A DNA stretch of 39,974 bases from Actinomadura roseirufa (GTDB lineage: Bacteria; Actinomycetota; Actinomycetes; Streptosporangiales; Streptosporangiaceae), in contig NZ_CAACVB010000048.1 of NCBI RefSeq assembly GCF_900659635.1, positions 1-39,974 of the forward strand. Direction: 5' to 3'. Positions 14,618 to 22,173 of the stretch are shown piece after piece (position 1 is the stretch's first letter; each line of letters opens with the position of its first letter). The notes below the pieces were generated by a model. The model saw only the letters and a list, made by a program, of their open reading frames with translations. It was not told where the DNA came from and did not search any database. Made by a program: the position numbers and the translations under genes.

Positions 14618-14665
14618 ATGTGGCAGCGCACGCGCACTCCGGGTGACGGGACGGCCGGCCGTTGA
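14618..14665 (+). CDS. Possible 15-codon leader peptide coupled to the MaoC-like gene
   Basis: An ATG with an excellent GAGGAG 5 nt upstream opens a 15-residue frame, MWQRTRTPGDGTAGR. Its TGA overlaps the TTG start of the next gene in the four bases TTGA. The next gene has only a weak ribosome binding site, so its translation probably depends on ribosomes finishing this leader. The peptide itself may have no function, or could act as a regulatory leader. Confidence 0.5.
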   Translation: MWQRTRTPGDGTAGR

Positions 14666-15114
14666 TCGACAGGTCCGCGATCGGCACCCGGACGCGCCCG
14701 TTCAGCGTCGACATCGGGCGGGACCGGCTGCGCGCGTTCGCCCTGGCGTCCGGCGAGACCGACCCCGTCTACACCGACCTCGAGGCCGCCCGCCGGGCCG
14801 GTCACCCCGACCTGCCCGTCCCGCAGGGCTTCCTGTTCTCGCTGGAGATGGAGCAGCCCGAGCCGCTGGCCTTCCTGGACAGGCTCGGCGTCGACATCCG
14901 CCGCGTCCTGCACGGCGAGCAGATCTTCACCTACCGGTCGACGGCCTACGCCGGTGACCGGCTCACCGCGTCCATCCGCATCGATGACATCTACTCCAAG
15001 CGCGACGGCGCCCTGGAGTTCATCGTCCGGACCACCGAGTGGACCCGGCGGGACGCCCCGATCGCCGAGCTGACCAGCATCCTCGTCGTGCAGAACGCGG
15101 GCGCCGCGGAGTGA
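14662..15114 (+). CDS. MaoC-like / FAS1 dehydratase-type hot-dog protein
   Basis: 150 residues starting at a TTG; an in-frame stop at 14644 excludes any earlier start. The first half has the MaoC_dehydratas_N-like pattern: FSVDIGRDRLRAFALASGET, DPVYTDLEAARRAGHPDLPV, and PQGFLFSLEM. It ends with VLHGEQIFTYRSTAYAGDRL, where the HGEQ stretch corresponds to the family hydration site. It probably hydrates or dehydrates an acyl-thioester, possibly as one half of a hetero-pair, since such single-domain proteins often need a partner that is not seen here. The TetR-TetR gene begins 58 nt later. Confidence 0.82.
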   Translation: MIDRSAIGTRTRPFSVDIGRDRLRAFALASGETDPVYTDLEAARRAGHPDLPVPQGFLFSLEMEQPEPLAFLDRLGVDIRRVLHGEQIFTYRSTAYAGDRLTASIRIDDIYSKRDGALEFIVRTTEWTRRDAPIAELTSILVVQNAGAAE

Positions 15115-15172
15115 GTTCCCGCGGCCCCGGCGGCTCGGGACGGGCCGGGCGCCGCGCCCTACGATGTCCAGA

Positions 15173-16309
15173 ATGACCACCCGAGCGCGGCGGCCGCCGG
15201 ACCGCAAGGCACAGATCGTCGCCGCCGCCGCCGGACGATTCACGGCCTCCGGCTATCACACCGTGGCGATGGGCGACATCGCGACGGACGTCGGCATCAC
15301 GGCCGGCGCGCTGTACAAGCACTTCCGGAACAAGCAGGAACTGCTGTTCCGCGTCATCATGGACGGATTGGACGCCGCGACCGAGATCTGCAGGAACGCG
15401 GCCAATGTCGACGACCTGCTCGACGCGTGCGCCGCGTTCTCGCTCGACCATCGCGACCTGCCCGTCCTTTGGCAGCGCGAGGCGCGTGCCCTCGCCCCCG
15501 AGCAACGCCGCGAGGTGCGCTCGCGGATGCGCGGGGCGGGCGCCCGCGTCGCGGCGCTGGTGCGCGCGGAGCGTCCCGAGCTGAGCGAGGAGGACGCGGA
15601 GCTGCTGGCCTGGGCGGCGCTGAGCGTCCTGGCGAGCCCGTCCCATCATCGGGTCACGCTCCCCGCCGCGCGTTTCAGGCGCGTCCTGCGCGAGATGGCG
15701 GCCGCGGTCGTCCGGACGCGGTTGCCCGAGCGCGACCCGCGGGCCTGCGGCCCGGCCCTCGGCCTGACCCGCTCCTCGAAGCGGGAGATGCTGCTGACCA
15801 GGGCGACCCGCCTGTTCGCCGCACACGGCTTCCAGGCCGTGACCATGGAGGAAATCGGCGCCGCCGCCGGGATGGCGGGCCCGAGCGTCTACCATCACTT
15901 CGCATCGAAGAAGGATCTGCTGGTCGCCATTCTCAACCGCGGCACCCAGGTCCTGGAGCTCAGCATGAACCAGGCCCTCGCCAGAGCGATGTCCACGAGC
16001 CACGCCCTGGACCAGTTGCTCCTCTCCTATACCGACATGGCGGTCGAGACCCCGGACATCATCCTCGTCCTCACCACCGAGTTCGCGAACCTGCCCGAGG
16101 ACCGGCAGCGTAACGCGTGGCGCATCCAGCACCAGTACATCGACGAGTGGGCCCGCCTCCTGGCGCCCACCGCGCCGGCGGAGGCGCGCATCAGGGTGCA
16201 CGCCGCTCTGGCCATCTGCGTGGACGTCCTGCGCACCCGGCACCTGCGCGCGCGCCCCGCGATCCGCGCCGAGGTCACCGCTTTGGGACGGGCCGTCCTC
16301 GGCGCCTGA
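15173..16309 (+). CDS. Tandem TetR-TetR fusion regulator
   Basis: 378 residues holding two complete TetR amino-terminal DNA-binding domains. Domain 1 (about 13-62) reads AQIVAAAAGRFTASGYHTVA, then GDIATDVGITAGALYKHFRN. Domain 2 (about 202-253) reads REMLLTRATRLFAAHGFQAV, then EEIGAAAGMAGPSVYHHFAS. Each is followed by a helical ligand domain. One chain may thus form a pseudo-dimer, or bind two sites. I chose the ATG at 15173 because TACGAT lies 7 nt upstream as a -10 box with no ribosome binding site, suggesting a leaderless transcript; an ATG at 15164 is the alternative. It likely regulates the MaoC-like gene and distant lipid genes. Confidence 0.9.
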   Translation: MTTRARRPPDRKAQIVAAAAGRFTASGYHTVAMGDIATDVGITAGALYKHFRNKQELLFRVIMDGLDAATEICRNAANVDDLLDACAAFSLDHRDLPVLWQREARALAPEQRREVRSRMRGAGARVAALVRAERPELSEEDAELLAWAALSVLASPSHHRVTLPAARFRRVLREMAAAVVRTRLPERDPRACGPALGLTRSSKREMLLTRATRLFAAHGFQAVTMEEIGAAAGMAGPSVYHHFASKKDLLVAILNRGTQVLELSMNQALARAMSTSHALDQLLLSYTDMAVETPDIILVLTTEFANLPEDRQRNAWRIQHQYIDEWARLLAPTAPAEARIRVHAALAICVDVLRTRHLRARPAIRAEVTALGRAVLGA

Positions 16310-16435
16310 GGCGGCCGCGCGCGACCGGCACCGGTGGGGCCGGCGCCCATTTCCGCCCGGCGGCCTGATCATTCCCAAGCCGGGTGGTTAATGCGCCCCT
16401 GGCCGAGGGAACAGTCAGCTCAGGGGGCGGTACCG

Positions 16436-17788
16436 GTGAACATGATGGTCGAACTACAACGGGACCAGCTGGCATCGCCGTTCGTTACCGCCGCGGGCGA
16501 CTCCGAATTGGTCGGCCTTGAGGTCGAGTGCGGTGTCGTCGACCCGAACACCGGCCGGGCCGCCCATTATCGCGGGGACAACGGCCTCCTCGCCGTGCTG
16601 CGAACCGTCCTCGACGAATGGGGCGGACGCCCTTTGCACGACGCCGGAAACCTCGTCGGGGTCGACCTGAACGACGGTTCCCGGCTTTCCCTGGAGCACG
16701 GCGCCCAACTGGAGTATTCCTCCGTTCCCACCGCCGATCTCGGATCGGCGGTGGACTCGGTTCGCACCGCCCTGGAAGGGCTCGCGGAGCTGCTCCGGCG
16801 TTTCGGCCTGGCGCTGTTGCCCGGGGCCTTTCTTCCGTTCGACCGGGTGGACACCATTTCCTGGGTGCCGCTGGGCCGGGGCGGGGTGATGCGCGCGCAC
16901 TTCGCCGGCCTCGGCCGCACCGGCGGCCTCGCACCGCAGATCCTTTCGCTGTCGACCTGCACGCAGGCCCACCTCGACTACCTCTCGGAGGAGGACTTCA
17001 CCGAGAAACTGCGGATGCAGGCGGTCGTGTCGCCGGTGGTCGCCGCGCTCTTCGTCAACTCGCCGCTGCAGGACGGCCGCGCGGACGGCCTGCTGTCCCA
17101 CCGGTCCCTGGCCTGGGAGCGGACGGACCCGCGCCGCTGCGGCGTCCTGGAGCCCGCGCTCCGCCCCGACGTGGGCGTGCACGACGTCGTCGACTGGGCG
17201 CTGCGGCTGCCGATGGTCTACCACGTGGACCGCGACGGCCGGTGCCGGCGGGCGCCCGACCGGCCGTTCGCCTCGCTGATGAGCGAGGGCTTCGACGACG
17301 GCACCTCGCCCACGGCGGACGACTGGACGCACCACCTCTCCCAGATCTGGACGCACATCCGCGTGCGCGGGACCCTGGAGCTCCGCGCCGCCGACGGCCC
17401 GGCCTACCCCCACATCCCCGCCCTGCCCGCGCTGTGGGTGGGCCTGACCTACCACCCGCCGTCGCGTGGCGCGGCGTGGGATCTGCTGAGCGGGTACAGC
17501 CTCGCGCAGTACCGCGCCGTCACGGCCGACCTGCCGTCGCTGGGGCTGCGGACCACGCTCGGCGCCGAGCGGGTGCGGGACCTGGCCGGGGAACTGGTCC
17601 GGCTCGCGCGGGAGGGGCTGCGGGCCCGGGTGGACGGCGGCCTCGACCCGCCCCGGGTGCTCGGCTACCTGGACCCGCTGGAGGAGATCCTCCACACCGG
17701 CGAGACCTTCGCCGAGCAGTGCCTGCACCGATGGCGCACGGATCTGCGCGAAGACCCCGGACGATATGTCGACGCATATCGCGTCTGA
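16436..17788 (+). CDS. Glutamate-cysteine ligase homologue (GCS2 family)
   Basis: 450 residues of the GCS2 carboxylate-amine ligase family, which includes EgtA of ergothioneine synthesis and plant-type GshA. Visible family features are the early GLEVECGVV (ATP/metal-binding glutamates) and RLSLEHGAQLEYSSVP, a second acidic strand. MRAHFAGLGRTGG, LSTCTQAHLDY and GTLELRAADGP follow. These enzymes join the carboxylate of an amino acid (usually the gamma-carboxyl of Glu) to an amine with ATP. No egtB, egtC or egtD lies nearby, so the product here need not be gamma-glutamylcysteine. The GTG at 16436 follows AGGGGGCGG; ATGs at 16442 and 16445 are alternatives. It stands alone, 15 nt from the end of the opposite tRNA-like gene. 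Confidence 0.88.
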   Translation: MNMMVELQRDQLASPFVTAAGDSELVGLEVECGVVDPNTGRAAHYRGDNGLLAVLRTVLDEWGGRPLHDAGNLVGVDLNDGSRLSLEHGAQLEYSSVPTADLGSAVDSVRTALEGLAELLRRFGLALLPGAFLPFDRVDTISWVPLGRGGVMRAHFAGLGRTGGLAPQILSLSTCTQAHLDYLSEEDFTEKLRMQAVVSPVVAALFVNSPLQDGRADGLLSHRSLAWERTDPRRCGVLEPALRPDVGVHDVVDWALRLPMVYHVDRDGRCRRAPDRPFASLMSEGFDDGTSPTADDWTHHLSQIWTHIRVRGTLELRAADGPAYPHIPALPALWVGLTYHPPSRGAAWDLLSGYSLAQYRAVTADLPSLGLRTTLGAERVRDLAGELVRLAREGLRARVDGGLDPPRVLGYLDPLEEILHTGETFAEQCLHRWRTDLREDPGRYVDAYRV

Positions 17789-17802
17789 CCGCCCGGGAAA
17801 AG

Positions 17803-17891
17803 TGCCGGAGGAAGGATCCGAACCTTCACGTCCCTCGCGGGACACCCGAACTCGAAAGTCCGGGCGCGTCTACCACTTCCGCCACTCCGGC
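17803..17891 (-). tRNA. tRNA-Leu-like gene with abnormal anticodon arm
   Basis: The minus strand folds as a class II (long variable arm) tRNA. The acceptor is GCCGGAG/CTCCGGC with discriminator A, as in tRNA-Leu, followed by a TGGCGGAAGTGGTAGACGC D region. The variable arm is GTCCC-GCGA-GGGAC and the T arm GAAGG/CCTTC. CCA is not encoded. Two features are wrong for a normal tRNA. The anticodon arm is 20 nt (CCCGGAC-TTTCGA-GTTCGGG) instead of 17, so no 7-nt loop is possible. The T loop reads TTCGGAT, with G where A58 is almost invariant. On the minus strand TTCATT and TAGGCT, 17 nt apart, lie just upstream, so it may be transcribed. It is either a pseudo-tRNA or a divergent functional RNA. Confidence 0.75.
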
Positions 17892-18210
17892 CCGCTGTTC
17901 AACGCTTGCATCGCAGCCTAACAGCGGCGCCGGAACGAATGAAGAGACAACGGCGGATCGCCGGTCTTAGCGTGCACCCACAATGCCATGGGAACGGTCT
18001 CACATGGACCGTCCCATTCGGGCCGGTCACCGCCCGCCGCCGGACGGCACGGGAATCGCAGCACGGGCAACGCGGCGCCGCCCGAAAGTCCCGCCCGGAC
18101 GCACCCGCGGCGCGCGCCGCGACCCGGGCGACACCACCGGCATTCGGTCGTCCCTATCTTATTCGGCGACCGCAACGGACCTCCCTGAATCGAAGAAACG
18201 TACGGACTTC
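17892..18210. other. Intergenic region between tRNA-like gene and radical SAM gene
   Basis: It holds the presumed promoter of the minus-strand tRNA-like gene near its left end. The rest shows no convincing frame: the short plus-strand frames are rich in Pro, Arg and His without ribosome binding sites. I specifically looked for a peptide precursor for the radical SAM enzyme and found none. Confidence 0.4.
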
Positions 18211-18262
18211 TTGGAGGTCGAAAATCGCCCGGGTATGGTCCAGAGGACCCTATTCCTCTGGA
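18211..18262 (+). promoter_or_regulatory. Predicted promoter and operator-like dyad of the radical SAM gene
   Basis: TTGGAG (18211-18216) and TATGGT (18234-18239) are 17 nt apart. Directly after lies the perfect 8-bp inverted repeat TCCAGAGG / CCTCTGGA (18239-18246 and 18255-18262), separated by 8 nt. It covers the expected transcription start and ends a few bases before the ribosome binding site. It could be an operator or an RNA hairpin limiting translation. Confidence 0.55.
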
Positions 18263-18275
18263 CGGAGCAGGTCCG

Positions 18276-20114
18276 ATGGGCGACCCGAAGACGATCTTTC
18301 TGTCCTATCCGCCGGCGTCCAGCATCTGGCATCTGCCGATGGGCATCGCCTTTCTCGCGAGCATCCTGGAACGGCGCGGGCACCGCGTCGTCCAGCATTA
18401 CGGCCATATCGACGGCGTGGAGCACGTGCTGCGCCGGCAGGGCGGCTCCCAGGTCGATCAGGCGCTGCGGATCGTCCGCGATCCGAGCGCCTCCGTCCTG
18501 CAGCGGCACGACGCGCGCACCCTGTTCGAGGACGTCTCGGCGGCCGTCCCCACGTCCGCCGAGGTCTTCGCGGTCGAGCGCAACAACGTGCGCTACGACT
18601 CCCGCACCTGCAAGGGCCGCATCAGCGAGCTGCGCACCGTGCTCCGGCTCCGCGACGAGCACGTGTTCCACGACTACTTCGCCGAGGTCGAGCTGGAGCG
18701 GATCCGCGCCGCCGCCCCCGACGTGGTCGGCATCAGCGTGTCCGACGAACGGCAGCTCGTCGCGGGCTGCGTGCTGGCGTCGCTGGTCCGCGAGGCCATG
18801 CCCGGCATCCGGCTGCTCATCGGCGGCAACTACTGGGCCCGCACCATGACCGCCTATCACGACCCCGAGTTCGTCCCGCTCTTCGACCACTGGGACGCGA
18901 TCGTCTACGCCGAGGGGTTCGAGCCCATGGTCGCGCTGGCCGAGGGCGCCGACCCGGGCAGCGTCCCAGGGGTGGTCTGGCGCGACGGCGACACCGTCCG
19001 CGTCAACCCCCGCACCACCGCCCCCGTCGACTACGAGACGCTGCCCACTCCCGTCTTCGACCGTGGTATCCGCCAGTGGAGCCCCGACTTCGTCCCGCCC
19101 CTGTACAGCATGTCCAACTGCCCCATGCGCTGCCGCTTCTGCAGCATCGCCGCGGGAAGCGACACGTTCCTGCACAAGCCGCGGGTGATGTCCGAGCGCC
19201 GCGTCGCCGAGCACATCGCCGCGCTCGGCACCGACCGCGTCGACTTCGTCGACGAGTACCTCACCGTCCCCCGCCAGCTCAAGATCGGCCGCGAGCTGGC
19301 GCGCATCGGGCACCGCGCGACCTGGCAGTGCTACCTGACCGCGGGCGACCAGCTCCTGAACCCCGACACCTGCCACCGGCTCGCCGAGGCGGGCTGCCGC
19401 GCCGTCCAGCTCGGCCTGGAGTCCCTGGACCCGGACGTGCTCCGCCAGGAGGCCAAGCCCTGGAACCACCCCGCCAACTACGGCCGCATCCTCCGCAACC
19501 TCAGCGAGGCGGGAATCCAGGTCCACGTCTTCATCATCGTCGGCGTGCCCGGCGAGCAGATCAACCGCTCACTGCGGTGGCTGTCGTTCCTTGAGGAGTA
19601 CGGCGAGCACATCCTGACCATCAAGTCGGGACGCTACCGGCTGACCCGGCAGGCCCCCGACGAGGGCCTCGCGGGTCTCGGACGGCTCTCGGGGCTGCAC
19701 GTCACCGGCACCGACGACCAGCTCCTCAACCTCAACCGCGACCAGTTCCGCTACACCACCGACGGGCTCAGCCGCAAACGCGTGGAGGCCATCCGCGACC
19801 TCCTGGAGGAGGCGTGCCGCCGCCACTGGGCCTACCAGGTCACCTCCACGATCCCCTGGTGGATCAACCGCGGCCGGTACACGCTGCCGCAGCTCCGCGA
19901 CGCGGCCGAGGTGCTGGGCGCGCACCGTCCGCCCGAGCCGTCCATCTCCGACGGGCACCTCAAGCGCGGGCTAGCGAAGGTCGGCACCGCGCTGCACGAG
20001 GAGCTCGCGCTGCGCGTCCCGCTCGGCACCTACGAGGACGCGCGCGATGTGTCCGCGCGGCTCCGCGCCGAGGACGAGCTCGCCCCGGCCGCACCGGCCG
20101 CGGGCGCGTCCTGA
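18276..20114 (+). CDS. B12-binding-domain radical SAM enzyme
   Basis: 612 residues. The first 230 are cobalamin-binding-like: SYPPASSIWHLPMGIAFLAS, then IRAAAPDVVGISVSD and IRLLIGGNYWA. An unusual charged insertion (about 50-130) splits the domain. The radical SAM core begins near residue 285, with the 4Fe-4S ligands in CPMRCRFC (CxxxCxxC), then FVDEYLTVP and VQLGLESLDPDV. VFIIVGVPGE is the usual beta-6 motif. The last 200 residues are a helical extension. Class B relatives methylate unreactive carbons or rearrange substrates using methylcobalamin. The substrate is unknown; no peptide precursor is adjacent. The ATG at 18276 has GGAG/GCAGG upstream. Confidence 0.9.
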   Translation: MGDPKTIFLSYPPASSIWHLPMGIAFLASILERRGHRVVQHYGHIDGVEHVLRRQGGSQVDQALRIVRDPSASVLQRHDARTLFEDVSAAVPTSAEVFAVERNNVRYDSRTCKGRISELRTVLRLRDEHVFHDYFAEVELERIRAAAPDVVGISVSDERQLVAGCVLASLVREAMPGIRLLIGGNYWARTMTAYHDPEFVPLFDHWDAIVYAEGFEPMVALAEGADPGSVPGVVWRDGDTVRVNPRTTAPVDYETLPTPVFDRGIRQWSPDFVPPLYSMSNCPMRCRFCSIAAGSDTFLHKPRVMSERRVAEHIAALGTDRVDFVDEYLTVPRQLKIGRELARIGHRATWQCYLTAGDQLLNPDTCHRLAEAGCRAVQLGLESLDPDVLRQEAKPWNHPANYGRILRNLSEAGIQVHVFIIVGVPGEQINRSLRWLSFLEEYGEHILTIKSGRYRLTRQAPDEGLAGLGRLSGLHVTGTDDQLLNLNRDQFRYTTDGLSRKRVEAIRDLLEEACRRHWAYQVTSTIPWWINRGRYTLPQLRDAAEVLGAHRPPEPSISDGHLKRGLAKVGTALHEELALRVPLGTYEDARDVSARLRAEDELAPAAPAAGAS

Positions 20115-20250
20115 GACCGCGACGCCCGAGTCCCCTCCCAGCGGCGCCAGCCCACTATGACGCCATGGACACATCTCGAAAACGAATACTCTGAGTAATG
20201 ATCTCGATACGATCTGTCGCGTAGCCGAATCCTCGACAACGGAGACGCGC

Positions 20251-20700
20251 ATGCGACGGATTCCCCGTGTTCTCGGTGCCCTCGCGGCGGCCGGGGCCCT
20301 GCTCGCCCCGATGACCCCGGCCGCCGACGCGGCCGCCACCGGCTCCACCACCGACCAGGCGGCCTACTTCGTGTTCACCGACATCACCCGGGAAGAGGCC
20401 GTCGTCAAGATCACTGACCCGGCCGAGATCCAGCACGCCCGGGACCTCGTCAACGGCGAGACCACCGACCGGCCGCACCTGGTCGGCAGGATCCTCAAGC
20501 GGCGGGCCCCGTACAACCCGAGGTGGAGCTACCACTACAACCCGGAGACCGTCGACTTCTTCGACCAGGCCTTCGAGGTCTGCGACGCCACGATCCCCTA
20601 CGTCGAGGAGCACCTCGACGAGGCGGGCGGCGCGTTCCTCCCCGGTCTCGTCTGGTGCCCGTGGACGTCCCGCCTGGTGAGGGAGGTCCACGCACCGTGA
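20251..20700 (+). CDS. Secreted BP74-like protein
   Basis: 149 residues with a Sec signal peptide ([20 protein letters not shown], cleavage probably after ADA-A near residue 29). The mature part includes [40 protein letters not shown] and [40 protein letters not shown] and WCPWTSRLV follow. This matches my memory of actinobacterial proteins named BP74-related (calmodulin-binding-protein-like), which are small and secreted with no established role. Two cysteines could form one disulfide. It follows the radical SAM gene by 136 nt but need not share its promoter. Confident as a secreted protein, less so for the family name. Confidence 0.75.
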   Translation: MRRIPRVLGALAAAGALLAPMTPAADAAATGSTTDQAAYFVFTDITREEAVVKITDPAEIQHARDLVNGETTDRPHLVGRILKRRAPYNPRWSYHYNPETVDFFDQAFEVCDATIPYVEEHLDEAGGAFLPGLVWCPWTSRLVREVHAP

Positions 20701-20720
20701 TCCACCGGACGGCCTGAGCC

Positions 20721-20763
20721 GCAGCCTCCGGAGGGTCCATCGCCCGGCACCTCCGGAGGCTGC
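20721..20763. terminator. Bidirectional terminator hairpin
   Basis: A perfect 13-bp stem (GCAGCCTCCGGAG at 20721-20733 with its complement at 20751-20763) and a 17-nt loop lie between the convergent BP74-like and epoxide hydrolase genes. Confidence 0.8.
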
Positions 20764-20791
20764 CCCCGGGCCGAACACCCGAGCCGGTCCG

Positions 20792-21919
20792 TCAACGGTG
20801 GGCGCGGAAGAACTCCACGAGATCCGCCGCGAGCAGTGCGGGTTCCTCATGGGCCGCGAAATGCCCGCCCCGCGGCATGCGCGTGTACCTGGTGACGTTG
20901 TAGGTGCGCTCGGCCCAGCTCCGGGGCGGCCGCCCGAGGTCGGCGGGGAACAGGGCGACGGCCGTGGGCACGTCCACCCGCTCGACCCGCCTCGTCAGCC
21001 CGCCGCCGTACTCGAAGTAGGGACGGAACGAGGTCGAGATGCACTCGGTGAACCAGTAGAGCGACGCCTGTGTCAGGACGAAGTCGTCGCCGAACCGGGA
21101 CGACAGGTCTCCCCCGCAGTCGCTCCACGCGCGGTACTTCTCCACGAGCCACGCGAGCAGCCCCACCGGCGAGTCGGCCAGCCCGTAGCTCAAGGTCAGC
21201 GGCCGGGTGCTCTGCTCGTGCTGGTATCCGCCCTCCTCCGCCGTCCACGCCGCGACGGCGTCGAGGTACTCCCGCTCTTCGGCGGTGACACTGGCGGCGT
21301 CATAGGAGACCGGCGACGCGACGGACAGCACGTGAATGCCGGCCAGCGCCTCGGGATGGGCCTCGGCGAGGCGGGCGGTGATCCCGGCCCCGAGGTCGCT
21401 CCCGTGAGCCGCGTACCGGCGAAAGCCCAGTTCGTCGCGCATGAGCCGATGCCAGAGTTCGTGCGTCGGCGTTGCGAGCGAGGGCCGCTGCGGCGAGAGC
21501 GTGAACCCGGGCAGCGACGGGACGACCACCGTGAACGCGTCGGCCGCGTCGCCCCCGAACCGGGAGGGCGCGGCCAGCCGCTCGGCGAGGCCGGTCAGCT
21601 CCAGGAAGGAACTCGGCCACCCGTTCGTCAGCACGATCGGCAGCGCGCCGGGCCGCTCGCCCTCGTAACGCAGGTAGTGGACGGGAGTCCCGTCGATGTC
21701 GGCGAGATGGGACGGAAGAGCGTTGATCGCGGCCTCGTGGACGCGCCAGTCATAGTCGGTGGCCCAATGGTGGACGAGACGCCGCAACTCGCCGGTGTCG
21801 GTGCCGGCCTCCCATGCCCCGACGGGCAGCGGGGTCGGCCACCGGGTGCGCGACAGACGCGTTCGCAACTCCTCCACCTCGGCGTCCGGCACGGTCAGCA
21901 GGGATGCGGTGCGGGCCAT
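20792..21919 (-). CDS. Epoxide hydrolase (EHN / alpha-beta hydrolase)
   Basis: 375 residues. The amino-terminal EHN domain (about 1-110) has DAEVEELRTRLSRTRWPTPL and LPSHLADIDGTPVHYLRYEG. The alpha/beta hydrolase core carries the nucleophile Asp in AAHGSDLGAGIT, the oxyanion-region motif TNGWPSSFLEL, and a late His in RGGHFAAHEEP. Epoxide hydrolases of this type open epoxides to diols, through an ester on the Asp. The usual HGWP motif reads NGWP here, a substitution of the conserved His that may alter the oxyanion hole. It is monocistronic, diverging from the secreted pseudo-protease. Confidence 0.92.
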   Translation of the reverse strand: MARTASLLTVPDAEVEELRTRLSRTRWPTPLPVGAWEAGTDTGELRRLVHHWATDYDWRVHEAAINALPSHLADIDGTPVHYLRYEGERPGALPIVLTNGWPSSFLELTGLAERLAAPSRFGGDAADAFTVVVPSLPGFTLSPQRPSLATPTHELWHRLMRDELGFRRYAAHGSDLGAGITARLAEAHPEALAGIHVLSVASPVSYDAASVTAEEREYLDAVAAWTAEEGGYQHEQSTRPLTLSYGLADSPVGLLAWLVEKYRAWSDCGGDLSSRFGDDFVLTQASLYWFTECISTSFRPYFEYGGGLTRRVERVDVPTAVALFPADLGRPPRSWAERTYNVTRYTRMPRGGHFAAHEEPALLAADLVEFFRAHR

Positions 21920-22173
21920 TCACCCTCCTCCTACTCGAATACGCGCCGGCACCGCGAGGTACCCCCAGGCCGGACGCCTCGTCCCACAGTGTCCTCGTCC
22001 CGTCCGACATTCCGCCGCGCCACCTGCCGGCGGGCCGTCCTGCTCGGGCTCGTGGAGAGGTTGATAGCCGGCCAGGGCCGACCTTGGCACTTTCCTCCAC
22101 TTGCCCGGTCCGCCGGCTCTTCGCACCATTCGAGAAAGTCGACATTCCGGGGGGCCGACCCACAGGAGGTCCT

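Noticed and set aside
14618..15114. MaoC-like gene starting at ATG 14618 with a frameshift
   Set aside because: The ATG frame ends at a clean TGA and the MaoC frame begins exactly there with TTG. A coupled leader explains it without an error.
17892..18275. Possible peptide precursor for the radical SAM enzyme
   Set aside because: Short frames here lack ribosome binding sites, a leader-core pattern or conserved motifs.
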